Positions 1 through 11,487 are shown, numbered from the stretch's first letter. The stretch is 64,000 nucleotides of DNA from Chryseobacterium indologenes (GCA_001013295.1 LAZY01000029.1:28080-92079), one strand, 5' to 3'. Translations and numbers: made by a program. The notes: generated by a model not told the origin, from the letters alone.

Positions 1-1
1 A

Positions 2-544
2 ACAAAATGGAATGAAGATATTTCAAAAGACTGGGGTGGACAACCTATGAGAGACTATCTGGCAGCTACTGATTACGCGAAAACCTTACCTTATGTAGAT
101 GGTGACAGAGTGGCGGCTGTAGGAGCGAGCTATGGTGGATACAGCGTATTTATGCTGGCGGGAATCCATGAAAACAGATTCAAAACATTTATCGCTCACG
201 ATGGATTATTTGATATGAAATCATGGTATCTGACGACTGAGGAGCTTTGGTTTGCCAACTGGGATCTTGGTTCGCCATGGGAGAAACCACTTCCAAAAGC
301 TTATACAGAATTCAACCCAAGCAATTTCGTAGAAAAATGGAATAAGCCAATCATGATCGTTCAGGGTGGAATTGATTTCCGTGTACCTTACGAACAGGGT
401 CAGGAAGCTTTCCAGGCTGCAAAATTAAGAGGTTTAAAATCGAAGTTGGTATACTTCCCGAATGAAAATCACTGGGTACTTCATCCACAAAACGGATTGG
501 TATGGCAGAGAGAATTCTTCGACTGGTTAAAAGAAACATTATAA
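2..544 (+). CDS. S9 family peptidase (prolyl oligopeptidase-like), C-terminal part
   Basis: The gene begins before the window; the frame is open from base 2. The visible part is the alpha/beta-hydrolase catalytic domain of a dipeptidyl/acylaminoacyl peptidase of the S9 family. The nucleophile elbow GASYGGYS carries the catalytic Ser, followed by the Asp region (GGIDFRVPYEQ) and the catalytic His in NENHWV close to the C terminus, so the triad is complete and in the normal order. Members are usually secreted or periplasmic and cleave oligopeptides, often after proline. The N-terminal propeller and any signal peptide are outside the window. A strong hairpin terminator follows the stop codon. 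The family call is secure; substrate specificity cannot be read. Confidence 0.93.
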   Translation, partial: TKWNEDISKDWGGQPMRDYLAATDYAKTLPYVDGDRVAAVGASYGGYSVFMLAGIHENRFKTFIAHDGLFDMKSWYLTTEELWFANWDLGSPWEKPLPKAYTEFNPSNFVEKWNKPIMIVQGGIDFRVPYEQGQEAFQAAKLRGLKSKLVYFPNENHWVLHPQNGLVWQREFFDWLKETL

Positions 545-571
545 GATCAACAAGAATAAAATATCAATAGG

Positions 572-595
572 AGCGGGCTTTAGCCCGCTTTTTTT
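572..595 (+). terminator. Rho-independent terminator after the S9 peptidase
   Basis: Perfect 8-bp arms AGCGGGCT/AGCCCGCT with a 2-base loop, followed by a run of T. It lies 27 bp after the stop codon. Confidence 0.9.
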
Positions 596-692
596 ATAAT
601 GAAAAATTCCATTGGCTTTAGCCAAAACTTAGCTACCTCGCTTTTTCATCCCGAAACTCTAAAGACTTTCACCAAAATCGATATATTTGAAA

Positions 693-1184
693 ATGCAAAA
701 CCGTATTTCTTCATTCGCACCGCTTATTGATGATCAATCTGAAATCATAATTCTAGGTTCCATTCCGGGAGTGAAATCATTGGAAAAACAACAATATTAC
801 GCCCATCCCCAGAACAAATTCTGGAAGATTATCTTTGAATTGCTACATGAAGAATTTACCGAAGATTATCCCGAGAGAATCCAAACATTAAAGAAGTACC
901 ATATTGCCCTTTGGGATGTCATCGATTCCTGCGAAAGAAAAGGAAGCCTGGATTCTGAAATCAGAAATGAAGAAGCCAATCAGATCGGAGAATTATTGGA
1001 AAAGCATCCTAATGTAAAAGCTGTTTTCTGTAACGGTGGAAAGTCTTACAAAAATTTACAGAAGCTGTTGGGAAAGAATTACAGACTGCCAGTCATTTTA
1101 TTGCCTTCCACGAGTCCGCTTCATACCGTTTCCTTTGAAAAGAAATTTGAAGAATGGAAGAGGATACTGGAGTTTTTGGGGTAA
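693..1184 (+). CDS. DNA-deoxyinosine glycosylase (UDG superfamily, family 6 type)
   Basis: A 163-residue protein that matches hypoxanthine/uracil DNA glycosylases: GSIPGVKS near the N terminus, then YYAHPQNKFW, and PSTSPLH near the C terminus, the positions of the two active-site motifs in this superfamily. Family members excise deaminated bases such as hypoxanthine from DNA as the first step of base excision repair in the cytoplasm. I chose the ATG at 693; a TTG two codons upstream (687) is in frame but less likely. The gene stands alone, downstream of a terminator, with no clear TAnnTTTG element upstream. Whether hypoxanthine or uracil is preferred is inferred from the family only. Confidence 0.85.
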   Translation: MQNRISSFAPLIDDQSEIIILGSIPGVKSLEKQQYYAHPQNKFWKIIFELLHEEFTEDYPERIQTLKKYHIALWDVIDSCERKGSLDSEIRNEEANQIGELLEKHPNVKAVFCNGGKSYKNLQKLLGKNYRLPVILLPSTSPLHTVSFEKKFEEWKRILEFLG

Positions 1185-1441
1185 TTTTGGGGTATGGAGT
1201 TTTGGATATTTAGTTTGAGAGCTTGAGAGGTGATTAGGATTGTAAAAGTGTAGATTCCTGAGATATGGAAAACTAAGCACTATCTCCATACACTTTGTCC
1301 ATTCCGTAGGAATCTATATATCGTAATTAATTTTTAAAAGAGAATGCTGAGATGTTGCATTTGACCGTTTTATCACTCTATCAATTTGCCCTTTTGGCAA
1401 TTTTACCTTTTTGCTCTTTCGCAATTTCACGTTTTCCTGCC
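1185..1441. repeat. Intergenic purine-rich then pyrimidine-rich stutter sequence
   Basis: No gene is visible. The left part (about 1170-1260) is G/A/T-rich with repeated short words such as TTTTGGGG and TTGAGAG. The right part (about 1370-1436) is pyrimidine-rich with repeated blocks such as TTTGCCC, TTTTACC and TTTGCTC spaced by about 9-11 bases. The same arrangement recurs at 4800-5060, on the other side of the three-gene cluster. Confidence 0.5.
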
Positions 1442-2469
1442 TCAGTTTCCTTCCTGTAAATATTCCCTTAATCCTTTCAACAGTTCCAGTTGATTTTTCG
1501 TTCTGTCCAGATTGTGCTCAGGATATTTCGTAGAATAATAAACACTTCCATTCAGGTAATCGGTTAAAAAACGAACTTCCTGGATATAAATGGCGACCTG
1601 TGCTGCATAATCAAGATGATGATATTCTTCCGGAGTCAGTTTTTCTTTGAGATGAAATAAGAACCCTTCTTTTACCGCTTTGTACATTTCAGGGTTGAAA
1701 TTATCTTTGGCACTTCCGTCATCTTCATTGGTTGTATTGGTATAGGACTGAATCATCGTTCCAAAATCATAGAGAATAGTGGAAATCATCATGGTGTCCA
1801 GATCAATTACAGCTAACGGCTGATGGTTCTTATCAAAGAGAATATTACTAATTTTTACATCCGCATGAATAATTCTTTTGGGAATTTGATGGTTTTTCTC
1901 CATTGCGATCCATTGATCAGGCAAGGAAAGGAACTGGTTGGTGATCTCTATTTCTGCTTTTGCACTTTCTTTTAAATGGGGATCGGCATTTTTGAGTGAA
2001 TTTTTATAATCTGTAATTCTTTTTTCAAAATTGAGAAAATTGGGAAGTGTATCTTCAATAGCAGGTAACTTTTGCGTATTTATGGTGGCAAGAAAATAGC
2101 TGAAGGTTTTGGCTGCCTCAAAAGCTATCTGCAGAGAGGGGGCAGTAATAAAGGTCATGCTGTCTTCTACAAAACTCAGCATACGCCATGGTTGATTATT
2201 CGTATCTTTCACCAGAAGTTGATGGGTAAGAGAAGGAACAGGCTCTATAATTTGAAACTGATAATCATTGGCTCTGAGAAGTTTATTGATCATCAAATGA
2301 TTGTTGACGATGACTTCCGGCTGTTTGAAAACGTTATCATTGATCTTTTGCAGGATAAACTTTTGGTTGCGGTCCTTATCTTCCAAAAGGTAAGTGGTGT
2401 TGATCAGCCCATCTGTAATAGGAGAGAGGGTATAATTTTCCGTACCGATGAATTGAATGACAATATCTT

Positions 2470-2479
<10 letters not shown>
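1442..2479 (-). CDS. APH-fold sugar kinase, N-acetylhexosamine 1-kinase-like
   Basis: A 345-residue cytoplasmic phosphotransferase of the aminoglycoside phosphotransferase/choline kinase fold. The catalytic loop HADVKISNILFD and the metal-binding VIDLDTM segment are both present with normal spacing. Proteins of this length and N terminus in Bacteroidota resemble NahK (N-acetylhexosamine 1-kinase) and the so-called mucin desulfatase family. The start codon overlaps the end of the nucleotidyltransferase gene by 10 bp, so the two are probably translationally coupled. With GH109 upstream, phosphorylation of GalNAc or GlcNAc at C1 is the natural reading. The kinase fold is seen; the substrate is inferred from context. 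Confidence 0.75.
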
Positions 2480-4771
<2,292 letters not shown>

Positions 4772-4799
4772 CTATTTTTTTTCTAAATATATTAAAAGT

Positions 4800-5060
4800 T
4801 TTGCAAACTGCGATGGGGTGGGAGTTATAGAGTTGTAGAGCTTGGGATTCTGGAGGCGAGTTTGAGGGTGTGAGGGTTTGTGAGTAACAGGGTTTGAAAG
4901 TATGAGAGATTATAGAGCATGAGGGTAAGAGGATTATAGAGTGTGAGATTAATTTCCTCCATCTTTCACCTCCTTTATCCTTTTCACCCTTTTGCCTTTT
5001 TACCCTTTCACCTCTTCGCCTTCCTTAGCCCTCTTCGCTTTCTTCACCTCCATCCCCAAA
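4800..5060. repeat. Purine-rich/pyrimidine-rich stutter sequence upstream of the GH109 operon
   Basis: No gene is visible. From about 4810 to 4950 the strand is G/A/T-rich with recurring words (GAGGGT, TATAGAG, ATGAG). From about 4950 to 5050 it becomes almost purely C/T with recurring TTTCACC, TTTTGCC, TTTACCC and TTCGCC every 9-10 bases. The order mirrors 1185-1441, so a long imperfect hairpin could form. Confidence 0.5.
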
Positions 5061-5062
5061 AC

Positions 5063-6598
5063 CTACCGTCCTATCCATGCTTCTCTTAAAGTCAGCTGTT
5101 TTGCATCAGGACTAGGGGAAAGTGTTACTTTTCCGGTACTTTCATCATAGTTAAAACCAACTTTTGCCAGATATTCTTTCAAAGGAAGAGGTTGGATGCC
5201 TTCAACGTAATCACTGAAAAAGGTTCGTATTTCGGGGAAAGTTATTTTAGCAATTTCATCAAACAGATCATCATCTTTAAAGTATTTTCCTGCTCCGTAT
5301 TTCTTCATCAGCAGTTGCATCAGATCCTGAGTTCCTGTTTTCCCGTCAGAAAGTTCTCTTAACCTTATATCCAGACATAGCCCTATTAATGCTCCTTTCT
5401 GATAAAAATTCATGTATTGATCCTGTCTTTCCATCGAGTTTTTACTCATCTCAGTAAAAGATAGGCTGTTGTCAAACTCTTTCATTCCCTCTATCTTTTC
5501 TTCTATGCTTTTTTCAAAATCATTCAAACTGATCATTTTTTGTTTGATAGGCATATGAATTGTTGCGTACTCTGTCATCCCTTCATACAGCCACAGATGT
5601 TTGGACATGACAGGATTCAGAAAGTCGTAATGTTGAATTTCCTCGGAATGAATGTTCAATGGAGTAATGATATGGAAAAACTCGTGAGAAGCCACTCTGT
5701 TTAGGGCCATCGGAAGGAACTTCATATCTCCTGAACGGTACAGGCAGACTGTTGATTGCGAATGCTCAAGTCCGTCGCCCAAAAATCCGTTTTCATTGGA
5801 AGATTCATAATAAATTAAAAAAGCATATTTGTTAACCGGCAATGAGCCTCCCAGATAGGCTTGCTGGTTTTTTAAAATATTTTCCAGTTCAAGAGCTATT
5901 TTTTTTGAATAATGCCTTTCCTTCTTATTATAGAATGAGACAAGCACTTCCGTATGACCTATTTTCAGCCATGTTGTATCGGGAACACAGTACATCACCG
6001 GAGAATCTACCAGTTTATGGTAATCTTTGGCCCAGACTATATCTGTGTTTTTATTTTTCTGTTTGTAATCCAGAGCGGAAGAAGCATAAAACCCCTTTTT
6101 CTTTGTAATATTGATCTGATAGGGAGCTTCTTTTATTTCTTCAAAATAGCCTACTAAAGAATTGTAATTGATGACAAAAACACTGTCTTTTATAAACGTA
6201 CTGCCGGCAGATCTGGCCTCATGGCTTTCCTTTTCCAAAGAATCCCAGCCATCGGCTACCTGATAAGATATTTTACTTACACGCTTGAGATCATGTACCA
6301 TCCAGCTGTTCTGATCCAAACGTTCAACAGGTATTTTTTTTCCGTTTTTATCAGTCGCTGTAAAATGAGAAACATATTGCCCGAAATTCATAGCCTGATA
6401 AAATCCGGGAACCAGTTTGGGAATAATAAATTTTCCCTGTTTAAGATTATTCTTTGGAGGAGCAAAAGAAACCTTCACTTCATCATTGGATACATGAAGA
6501 AGATCTATATTGTATTCGTAATTTTTCTTTGATTTTTGGGCAATAATTGCATTTGGAAATACAATGAGTATGAAAAGTAATTTTATCAGTTGATTCAT
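5063..6598 (-). CDS. Secreted M61 family metallopeptidase (glycyl aminopeptidase-like)
   Basis: A 511-residue protein with an N-terminal signal peptide (about 1-20, ending IIAQ). The zinc site HEFFH sits at residues 305-309, and the third ligand region WLYEG at 336-340, the spacing expected for M61 gluzincins. The family removes N-terminal residues from peptides, often glycine or alanine, in the periplasm or outside the cell. Many M61 proteins are longer and end in a PDZ domain; here only a short C-terminal region follows the catalytic domain. The next two genes upstream on the same strand are 52 and 36 bp apart, so they may share a transcript. The family is secure, the substrate unknown. Confidence 0.85.
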   Translation of the reverse strand: MNQLIKLLFILIVFPNAIIAQKSKKNYEYNIDLLHVSNDEVKVSFAPPKNNLKQGKFIIPKLVPGFYQAMNFGQYVSHFTATDKNGKKIPVERLDQNSWMVHDLKRVSKISYQVADGWDSLEKESHEARSAGSTFIKDSVFVINYNSLVGYFEEIKEAPYQINITKKKGFYASSALDYKQKNKNTDIVWAKDYHKLVDSPVMYCVPDTTWLKIGHTEVLVSFYNKKERHYSKKIALELENILKNQQAYLGGSLPVNKYAFLIYYESSNENGFLGDGLEHSQSTVCLYRSGDMKFLPMALNRVASHEFFHIITPLNIHSEEIQHYDFLNPVMSKHLWLYEGMTEYATIHMPIKQKMISLNDFEKSIEEKIEGMKEFDNSLSFTEMSKNSMERQDQYMNFYQKGALIGLCLDIRLRELSDGKTGTQDLMQLLMKKYGAGKYFKDDDLFDEIAKITFPEIRTFFSDYVEGIQPLPLKEYLAKVGFNYDESTGKVTLSPSPDAKQLTLREAWIGR

Positions 6599-6650
6599 TT
6601 GTTTTTATGATAATACAAAAATTGCCCAGAATTAAGTTGCTTTAAAGTCC

Positions 6651-7343
6651 TTATTTCTCCATATAATAAACTTCTTCATAAGGCTGGATCAGTACCCATC
6701 CGTGTCCTGAAAATTTCATCTGGAATTCTTCACCGCTTCCTCTTCCGATCAGGCTTTTAAAAGATACATTTGTTTTCAGTTCAGGGCTCAGATTTCCGGA
6801 CCATGCAACAGTAGCATTAGGATCTGTGAAGACAGGAGTATCCGGTGTTACTACCAAAGTCAGAGGATCTCCGTGAGTGGTAATTGCAATATGCCCCGTT
6901 CCGGAAAGCTTTACCTGGAAAAGACCGCCAGACATCATTCCTGCAATGCTCTTAAGCATAGTAATATCACTTTTTATACTTTGTTCATGAGCTAAAACAT
7001 CATTTCCGTTTACACATACAGATTCATTATTCAGATAAAGAATACGAACTTTTTTCCCGGAATCAGCTACATACAGTTTTCCGGTACCTTCCGCTTTCAT
7101 AAGCTTGGCTCCTTCACCACTGATCGCTTTCTTTAAAAGATTTCCAATTCCTCCGGACAGCATTCCCTGTCTTTCAAAATTGATATTACCCACATAACTT
7201 ACCATACTTCCTCTTTTGGTCCATACTAATTGGTTATTAAGGTTGATTTCCAGAAGGTGCTTCGTTTCCAGTTCAAAATAATCTCTCTGTTGCGGATTCT
7301 CTTTCGTTTCGTTGATAAATGCTTCTATTGAATATTTACTCAT
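6651..7343 (-). CDS. AIM24 family protein
   Basis: A 230-residue protein without signal peptide. It has the beta-rich repetitive pattern of the AIM24/TIGR00266 family: GSMVSYVGNI and FERQG early, GGLFQVKLSGTG in the middle, and SGHGWVLIQ near the end. Family members form compact double-stranded beta-helix folds; their biochemical role is not established. It lies between an unknown gene (36 bp upstream) and the M61 peptidase gene (52 bp downstream), probably as part of one transcript. Confidence 0.85.
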   Translation of the reverse strand: MSKYSIEAFINETKENPQQRDYFELETKHLLEINLNNQLVWTKRGSMVSYVGNINFERQGMLSGGIGNLLKKAISGEGAKLMKAEGTGKLYVADSGKKVRILYLNNESVCVNGNDVLAHEQSIKSDITMLKSIAGMMSGGLFQVKLSGTGHIAITTHGDPLTLVVTPDTPVFTDPNATVAWSGNLSPELKTNVSFKSLIGRGSGEEFQMKFSGHGWVLIQPYEEVYYMEK

Positions 7344-7379
7344 AATAATGATTTTTAATTTGTCGTTTTTATGTTGTTA

Positions 7380-8072
7380 TTATTTTAGTTTGTCGAGCTT
7401 ATATTCTCTTTTGTTACTTTTAGGATTCAGATCTACAAATTCATAGTCTTCAAAGTGAGCAAGTCTTGCCTGGAATATTTCAGTTGCTTTTTCCAGTGAC
7501 CAGGTTTTAGGATAATGAAAACCTTCAAATTCAGCATTAAAGATCTGAGCTTTGAAATCATAAGAAAATTCATCATCGCCTGTGTGGGTCAATGCTATTT
7601 TACCCGTCCATGAAATATCATACCGATTCCCTTCTTTTTTTGAAAACCGGATCTGATGTCCGGCACAGCTGTCATGCCCCAGCAGATACATATTGAAAGC
7701 AAGATTATCGTCGTCAAAATGGTTTCCAGACGGAAGGTCGTTGCTGAAAAGATCATTTTTAACCACAGCATCGAAGTCCAGTTTTTCATCAAGGTTGTTT
7801 ATTCTGATTCCTCTCTGTTCGCCCCAATAATTTGATGATAGGGTACAGGCATGGTAGCTTCCCCATACAATTTTGGAGTCCCAGTCAGACAGATCTTCAT
7901 CTTCTTCCTCATTGTTTTCATCATCATTGGCATAATAATTTTCAGTTTTTAAATGAAAATCAAACCAGATGAATCCATATTCGTCAATGCGGCCATTCCA
8001 GCTGAATGTTTCAATTTTATGTCCGTTAGGATACGGATTATCAGTGAAGTATATTTTGCTTACAGATTCCAT
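7380..8072 (-). CDS. Conserved-looking hypothetical protein with an acidic loop
   Basis: I do not recognise a family. The protein is 230 residues from the ATG at 8072, with no signal peptide or membrane segment, so it is probably cytoplasmic. It is rich in aromatic residues and has a strongly acidic stretch (ENNEEEDEDLSDWD) about a quarter of the way in. A TTG at 8093 would add seven residues, but it overlaps the predicted -7 element TACTTTTG, so the ATG is preferred. It is the first gene before AIM24 and the M61 peptidase on the same strand. Confidence 0.7.
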   Translation of the reverse strand: MESVSKIYFTDNPYPNGHKIETFSWNGRIDEYGFIWFDFHLKTENYYANDDENNEEEDEDLSDWDSKIVWGSYHACTLSSNYWGEQRGIRINNLDEKLDFDAVVKNDLFSNDLPSGNHFDDDNLAFNMYLLGHDSCAGHQIRFSKKEGNRYDISWTGKIALTHTGDDEFSYDFKAQIFNAEFEGFHYPKTWSLEKATEIFQARLAHFEDYEFVDLNPKSNKREYKLDKLK

Positions 8073-8090
8073 ATTGAAAATTGATTTTTC

Positions 8091-8098
8091 CAAAAGTA
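8091..8098 (-). promoter_or_regulatory. -7 element TActTTTG for the 8072-5063 transcript
   Basis: Exact match to the Bacteroidota -7 consensus TAnnTTTG on the minus strand, about 18 bases before the ATG at 8072. No good TTG at -33 is seen. Confidence 0.5.
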
Positions 8099-8160
8099 CT
8101 CTTTTTAAGCTTTAAAAATTCCCGTAAAATCACGGTTTTATAGATGATTGAAAATAATAC

Positions 8161-8192
8161 TTGACAAAGGGGTGTTCAATGTCGTATATTTG
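8161..8192 (+). promoter_or_regulatory. Promoter of queA
   Basis: TTG at 8161-8163 and TATATTTG at 8185-8192, separated by 21 bases, match the Bacteroidota -33/-7 consensus. The start codon of queA lies 55 bases downstream of the -7 element. Confidence 0.8.
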
Positions 8193-8247
8193 CACTCCGA
8201 AAATTACACCTTGTAATTTCAATAATTTTTAAACCGTAATTTAAAAA

Positions 8248-9297
8248 ATGAAAACATCAGATTTTAATTTTGATCTTCCTGCGGAATTATTAGCAGAACA
8301 CCCATCAGAGCACAGAGACGAGGCTAGACTAATGGTACTTGATAGAAAGACACAAACTATTGAGCACAAATTATTTAAAGATGTAGTAGATTATTTTGAT
8401 GAAGAGGATTTATTCATTTTCAACAATACTAAAGTTTTCCCTGCACGTCTTTATGGAAATAAAGAAAAAACAGGAGCTAAAATTGAAGTTTTCCTTTTAA
8501 GAGAGCTTGATAAGGAAACAAGAGTTTGGGATGTTTTGGTAGATCCGGCAAGAAAAATCAGAATTGGTAACAAATTATTCTTCACTGAAGATGAGTCACT
8601 GGTAGCTGAAGTTATTGATAACACGACTTCAAGAGGAAGAACATTAAGATTCTTATTCGACGGTTCTTACGACGAATTCAGAACGAAACTAAAAGAATTG
8701 GGAGAAACTCCACTTCCAAAATATATCAAAAGAGCAGTAGAGCCGGAAGATGCAGAAAGATACCAGACGATCTATGCAAAAGTAGAAGGTGCAGTAGCAG
8801 CTCCTACAGCAGGTCTTCACTTCTCTAAGCATTTGATGAAGAGATTGGAGATTAAAGGGATCAATTTTGCTGAAGTTACCCTTCACGTAGGATTAGGAAC
8901 TTTCAACCCAATTGAGGTAGAAGATCTTTCTAAGCACAAAATGGAATCTGAAGAAATCATCATCGATGAGAAAAATGCTGCTATCATCAACAAAGCAGTA
9001 GATGCTCACAGAAGAGTATGCGCAGTAGGAACTACTACCATGAGAGCGTTGGAAACTTCTGTTTCTTCAAACAAAAAAATCTCCGCTTTCAACGGTTGGA
9101 CGAATAAATTCATTTACCCACCTCACGATTTTGGAGTGGCTAACTCAATGATCACCAACTTCCACACACCGAAGTCTACCCTGATCATGATGATCGCTGC
9201 ATTTGCAGGAAGAGATTTCGTAATGCATGCTTATGAAGAAGCCGTAAAAGAAAAGTATAAATTCTATTCTTACGGTGATGCAATGTTAATTCTTTAA
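8248..9297 (+). CDS. queA: tRNA preQ1(34) S-adenosylmethionine ribosyltransferase-isomerase QueA
   Basis: A 349-residue protein that aligns over its full length with QueA. It begins [18 protein letters not shown], the standard N terminus, and contains [12 protein letters not shown] and LHVGLGTF, the conserved core. QueA transfers the ribosyl part of SAM to preQ1 at tRNA position 34 and isomerises it to epoxyqueuosine, the penultimate step of queuosine synthesis. It acts in the cytoplasm on tRNAs with GUN anticodons. The strong promoter at 8161-8192 drives it, and rlmN follows 70 bp downstream on the same strand, pairing two tRNA/rRNA modification genes. Confidence 0.97.
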   Translation: MKTSDFNFDLPAELLAEHPSEHRDEARLMVLDRKTQTIEHKLFKDVVDYFDEEDLFIFNNTKVFPARLYGNKEKTGAKIEVFLLRELDKETRVWDVLVDPARKIRIGNKLFFTEDESLVAEVIDNTTSRGRTLRFLFDGSYDEFRTKLKELGETPLPKYIKRAVEPEDAERYQTIYAKVEGAVAAPTAGLHFSKHLMKRLEIKGINFAEVTLHVGLGTFNPIEVEDLSKHKMESEEIIIDEKNAAIINKAVDAHRRVCAVGTTTMRALETSVSSNKKISAFNGWTNKFIYPPHDFGVANSMITNFHTPKSTLIMMIAAFAGRDFVMHAYEEAVKEKYKFYSYGDAMLIL

Positions 9298-9306
9298 TAA
9301 GATATA

Positions 9307-9349
9307 AGGTAAAAGGTTGCAGGTAGTAGTTACCTGCGACCTGAAACCT
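9307..9349. repeat. Imperfect inverted repeat between queA and rlmN
   Basis: Arms of 19 bases (9307-9325 and 9331-9349) pair with four mismatches; the inner 11 bases (GGTTGCAGGTA against TACCTGCGACC) pair throughout with one G-T wobble. No T run follows, so it is not a typical terminator. It ends 18 bases before the rlmN start codon. Confidence 0.7.
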
Positions 9350-9367
9350 AAAATCTACAACCTTACA

Positions 9368-10402
9368 ATGAAAGACATCCGTATATTATCACTTGATCAG
9401 CTTAAAGATTATTTTGTGTCTTTAGGAGAAAAGCCGTTTCGTGCGAAACAGGTCTATGATTGGCTATGGAGTAAAAACCTCCATTCGATTGATGAAATGA
9501 CGAATCTTTCGAAATCACTTCGGGAGAAAATTTCCGAAGAATATACCATTAACCCTGTTTCCGTAGATCTTCTTCAAAAAAGCTCTGACGGAACCATCAA
9601 AAACGGTGTGAAGCTTCACGACGGTCTGATGGTGGAATCTGTTCTTATTCCGACAGAAACAAGAACTACAGCCTGTGTATCTTCACAGGTAGGCTGCTCA
9701 TTGAACTGCGAATTCTGTGCAACCGCAAAGCTGAAAAGAATGAGAAACCTTGAAGTGGCGGAAATTGTAGATCAGGTAGCGCTTATTGACAGCCAAAGCA
9801 GAATGTACTTTGAAAGACCACTTTCCAATATCGTTTTCATGGGAATGGGAGAGCCGATGATGAACTACAAAAATGTAGTGGAAGCCATCAGGAAGATCAC
9901 CCAGCCGGAAGGATTGGGAATGTCTCCAAGAAGGATTACCGTTTCCACATCCGGTATTCCCAAAATGATCAAAATGCTTGCTGATGATGAATTGCGTGTG
10001 AAACTGGCGCTGTCTCTTCACTCAGCCATTGAAGCAAAACGTAATGAGATCATGCCTTTTTCTGACAAATTTCCATTAACGGATATTATGGAGGCTCTTC
10101 AGTACTGGTACCAAAAGACCGGTTCTGTTATTACTTTCGAATATTGTGTATGGAAAGGCATCAATGACGGGTACGAGGACATCAAAGCTTTAATCAAATA
10201 TTGTAAGCAGGTTCCTTCTAAAGTGAATCTTATCCAATATAACCCGATCGGGGATGGAAAATATGACCAATGCAACAAACAGGCGGAAGAAAATTACATC
10301 CGTCAGCTTGAAAATGCAGGGATTACTGTAATGGTCAGAAGAAGCCGTGGAGGTGATATTGACGCCGCTTGCGGACAGTTAGCCAACAAAAATGCGGATT
10401 AA
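9368..10402 (+). CDS. rlmN: Dual-specificity 23S rRNA/tRNA adenine C2-methyltransferase RlmN
   Basis: A 344-residue radical SAM enzyme. The cluster motif CxxxCxxC appears as CSLNCEFC, and the conserved Cys near the C terminus is in DAACGQL; both are needed for the RlmN mechanism. GMGEPMMNY is the SAM-binding GGEP-type segment. RlmN methylates C2 of A2503 in 23S rRNA and A37 in certain tRNAs. I chose the ATG at 9368 because it gives the expected N terminus (MKDIRILSLDQL); an upstream in-frame start at 9317 would run through the inverted repeat. It follows queA on the same strand. Confidence 0.96.
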   Translation: MKDIRILSLDQLKDYFVSLGEKPFRAKQVYDWLWSKNLHSIDEMTNLSKSLREKISEEYTINPVSVDLLQKSSDGTIKNGVKLHDGLMVESVLIPTETRTTACVSSQVGCSLNCEFCATAKLKRMRNLEVAEIVDQVALIDSQSRMYFERPLSNIVFMGMGEPMMNYKNVVEAIRKITQPEGLGMSPRRITVSTSGIPKMIKMLADDELRVKLALSLHSAIEAKRNEIMPFSDKFPLTDIMEALQYWYQKTGSVITFEYCVWKGINDGYEDIKALIKYCKQVPSKVNLIQYNPIGDGKYDQCNKQAEENYIRQLENAGITVMVRRSRGGDIDAACGQLANKNAD

Positions 10403-10408
10403 AATTTC

Positions 10409-10460
10409 CTTAAAAAAAACTTAAAATTCTCTTAACGCACCGCTTAAAATCCTACCTTTG
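10409..10460 (+). promoter_or_regulatory. Four phased CTTAA repeats followed by a -7 element TAccTTTG
   Basis: CTTAA occurs at 10409, 10420, 10431 and 10443, spaced 11, 11 and 12 bases. The -7 element TACCTTTG follows at 10453-10460. No TTG -33 element is present. Direct repeats one helical turn apart are typical binding sites of OmpR/PhoB-type response regulators, so this promoter may depend on an activator. Confidence 0.6.
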
Positions 10461-10477
10461 CACAAAATTATTTTGTG

Positions 10478-11428
10478 ATGATGGATTTTCTTATGAGCGA
10501 GGATGGGCTAGAACACGTGTATGCTTGGGCAGTTCCTCTGCATGCTACGGTAATTTTAGCTGAAATGATTTATAGCCATGTTTCAGAGGCTAAACTCTAT
10601 AGTGGGAAAGATCTTGCAACGAATATTTATCTGGCATTGATGAATTTTGGGCTCGATCTGATCATGAAGGCTTTTGCGATGGGGGTAATGTTTTTCTTTT
10701 ACAGCCATAGAATTTTTTCATGGGATCTTAGCATCTGGTATTTAATAGCTTGTTTTATAATCACAGATTTTGCATACTATGTCCTGCATTATGTGGACCA
10801 CCGTTCCAGAGCATTCTGGGCTGTTCATATTACGCACCATAGTTCAGAATTCTTCAATCTTACCACCGGATTTAGAAGCCCTGTACTGCAGCCACTTTAC
10901 AGATATTTATACTTTTCACCGTTGGCATTTTTAGGATTCAATCCATGGCATATTATGGTAGCTTATGCCATCGGGCAGGTATATGGAACCTGGGTACATA
11001 CACAGACTGTGAAGAGTATGGGATTCCTGGAGCATGTTCTGGTAACCCCTTCCCACCACAGAGTACATCATGCCTGTAACATCAAATATCTGGATAAAAA
11101 CATGGGAATGTGCCTCATTATCTGGGATAAAATTTTTGGTACCTTCCAGAAAGAAGACCCAAACATTCCTGTGAAATATGGAATCTACCCGAAAATGCCG
11201 GATAACAGACCAGACACTGTTCTTTTCTATGAATGGCGAAAGATCTGGAAAGACCTTAAGCAGCCAGGACTGAAATTCACAGACAGAGTCAATTATATCT
11301 TCAATTCTCCGGGATGGAGACATGATGGGACCGGAAAAACGGTAAGACAATACCAGAAAGAGTATTTCGCCAAACAGGCAAAGAAGAAAGAACAACAGCA
11401 AAATCAGAAAGAGCAGAAAACTGCTTAA
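10478..11428 (+). CDS. Sterol desaturase/fatty acid hydroxylase superfamily membrane protein
   Basis: About 316 residues with several membrane segments in the first 170. The di-iron histidine boxes are visible in order: HYVDH, HITHH, and SHHRVHH after the last membrane stretch. The superfamily inserts hydroxyl groups or double bonds into lipids, sterols or carotenoids using O2 at the inner membrane. The C terminus is a Lys/Gln-rich tail (KKKEQQQNQKEQK). Start: ATG 10478 or 10481 just after a GTG at 10475. The phased CTTAA promoter lies directly upstream and a terminator directly downstream, so it is a single-gene unit. The lipid substrate is not known. Confidence 0.88.
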   Translation: MMDFLMSEDGLEHVYAWAVPLHATVILAEMIYSHVSEAKLYSGKDLATNIYLALMNFGLDLIMKAFAMGVMFFFYSHRIFSWDLSIWYLIACFIITDFAYYVLHYVDHRSRAFWAVHITHHSSEFFNLTTGFRSPVLQPLYRYLYFSPLAFLGFNPWHIMVAYAIGQVYGTWVHTQTVKSMGFLEHVLVTPSHHRVHHACNIKYLDKNMGMCLIIWDKIFGTFQKEDPNIPVKYGIYPKMPDNRPDTVLFYEWRKIWKDLKQPGLKFTDRVNYIFNSPGWRHDGTGKTVRQYQKEYFAKQAKKKEQQQNQKEQKTA

Positions 11429-11462
11429 ATTCTGGTTCAAATCAATAGAAATCTGAGGGAAA

Positions 11463-11484
11463 ACGGGCTTTTTAGCTCGTTTTT
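11463..11484 (+). terminator. Terminator after the hydroxylase gene
   Basis: ACGGGCT/AGCTCGT arms pair fully with one G-U wobble around a short T loop, then TTTT. It is 34 bp after the stop codon. Confidence 0.75.
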
Positions 11485-11487
11485 CTA

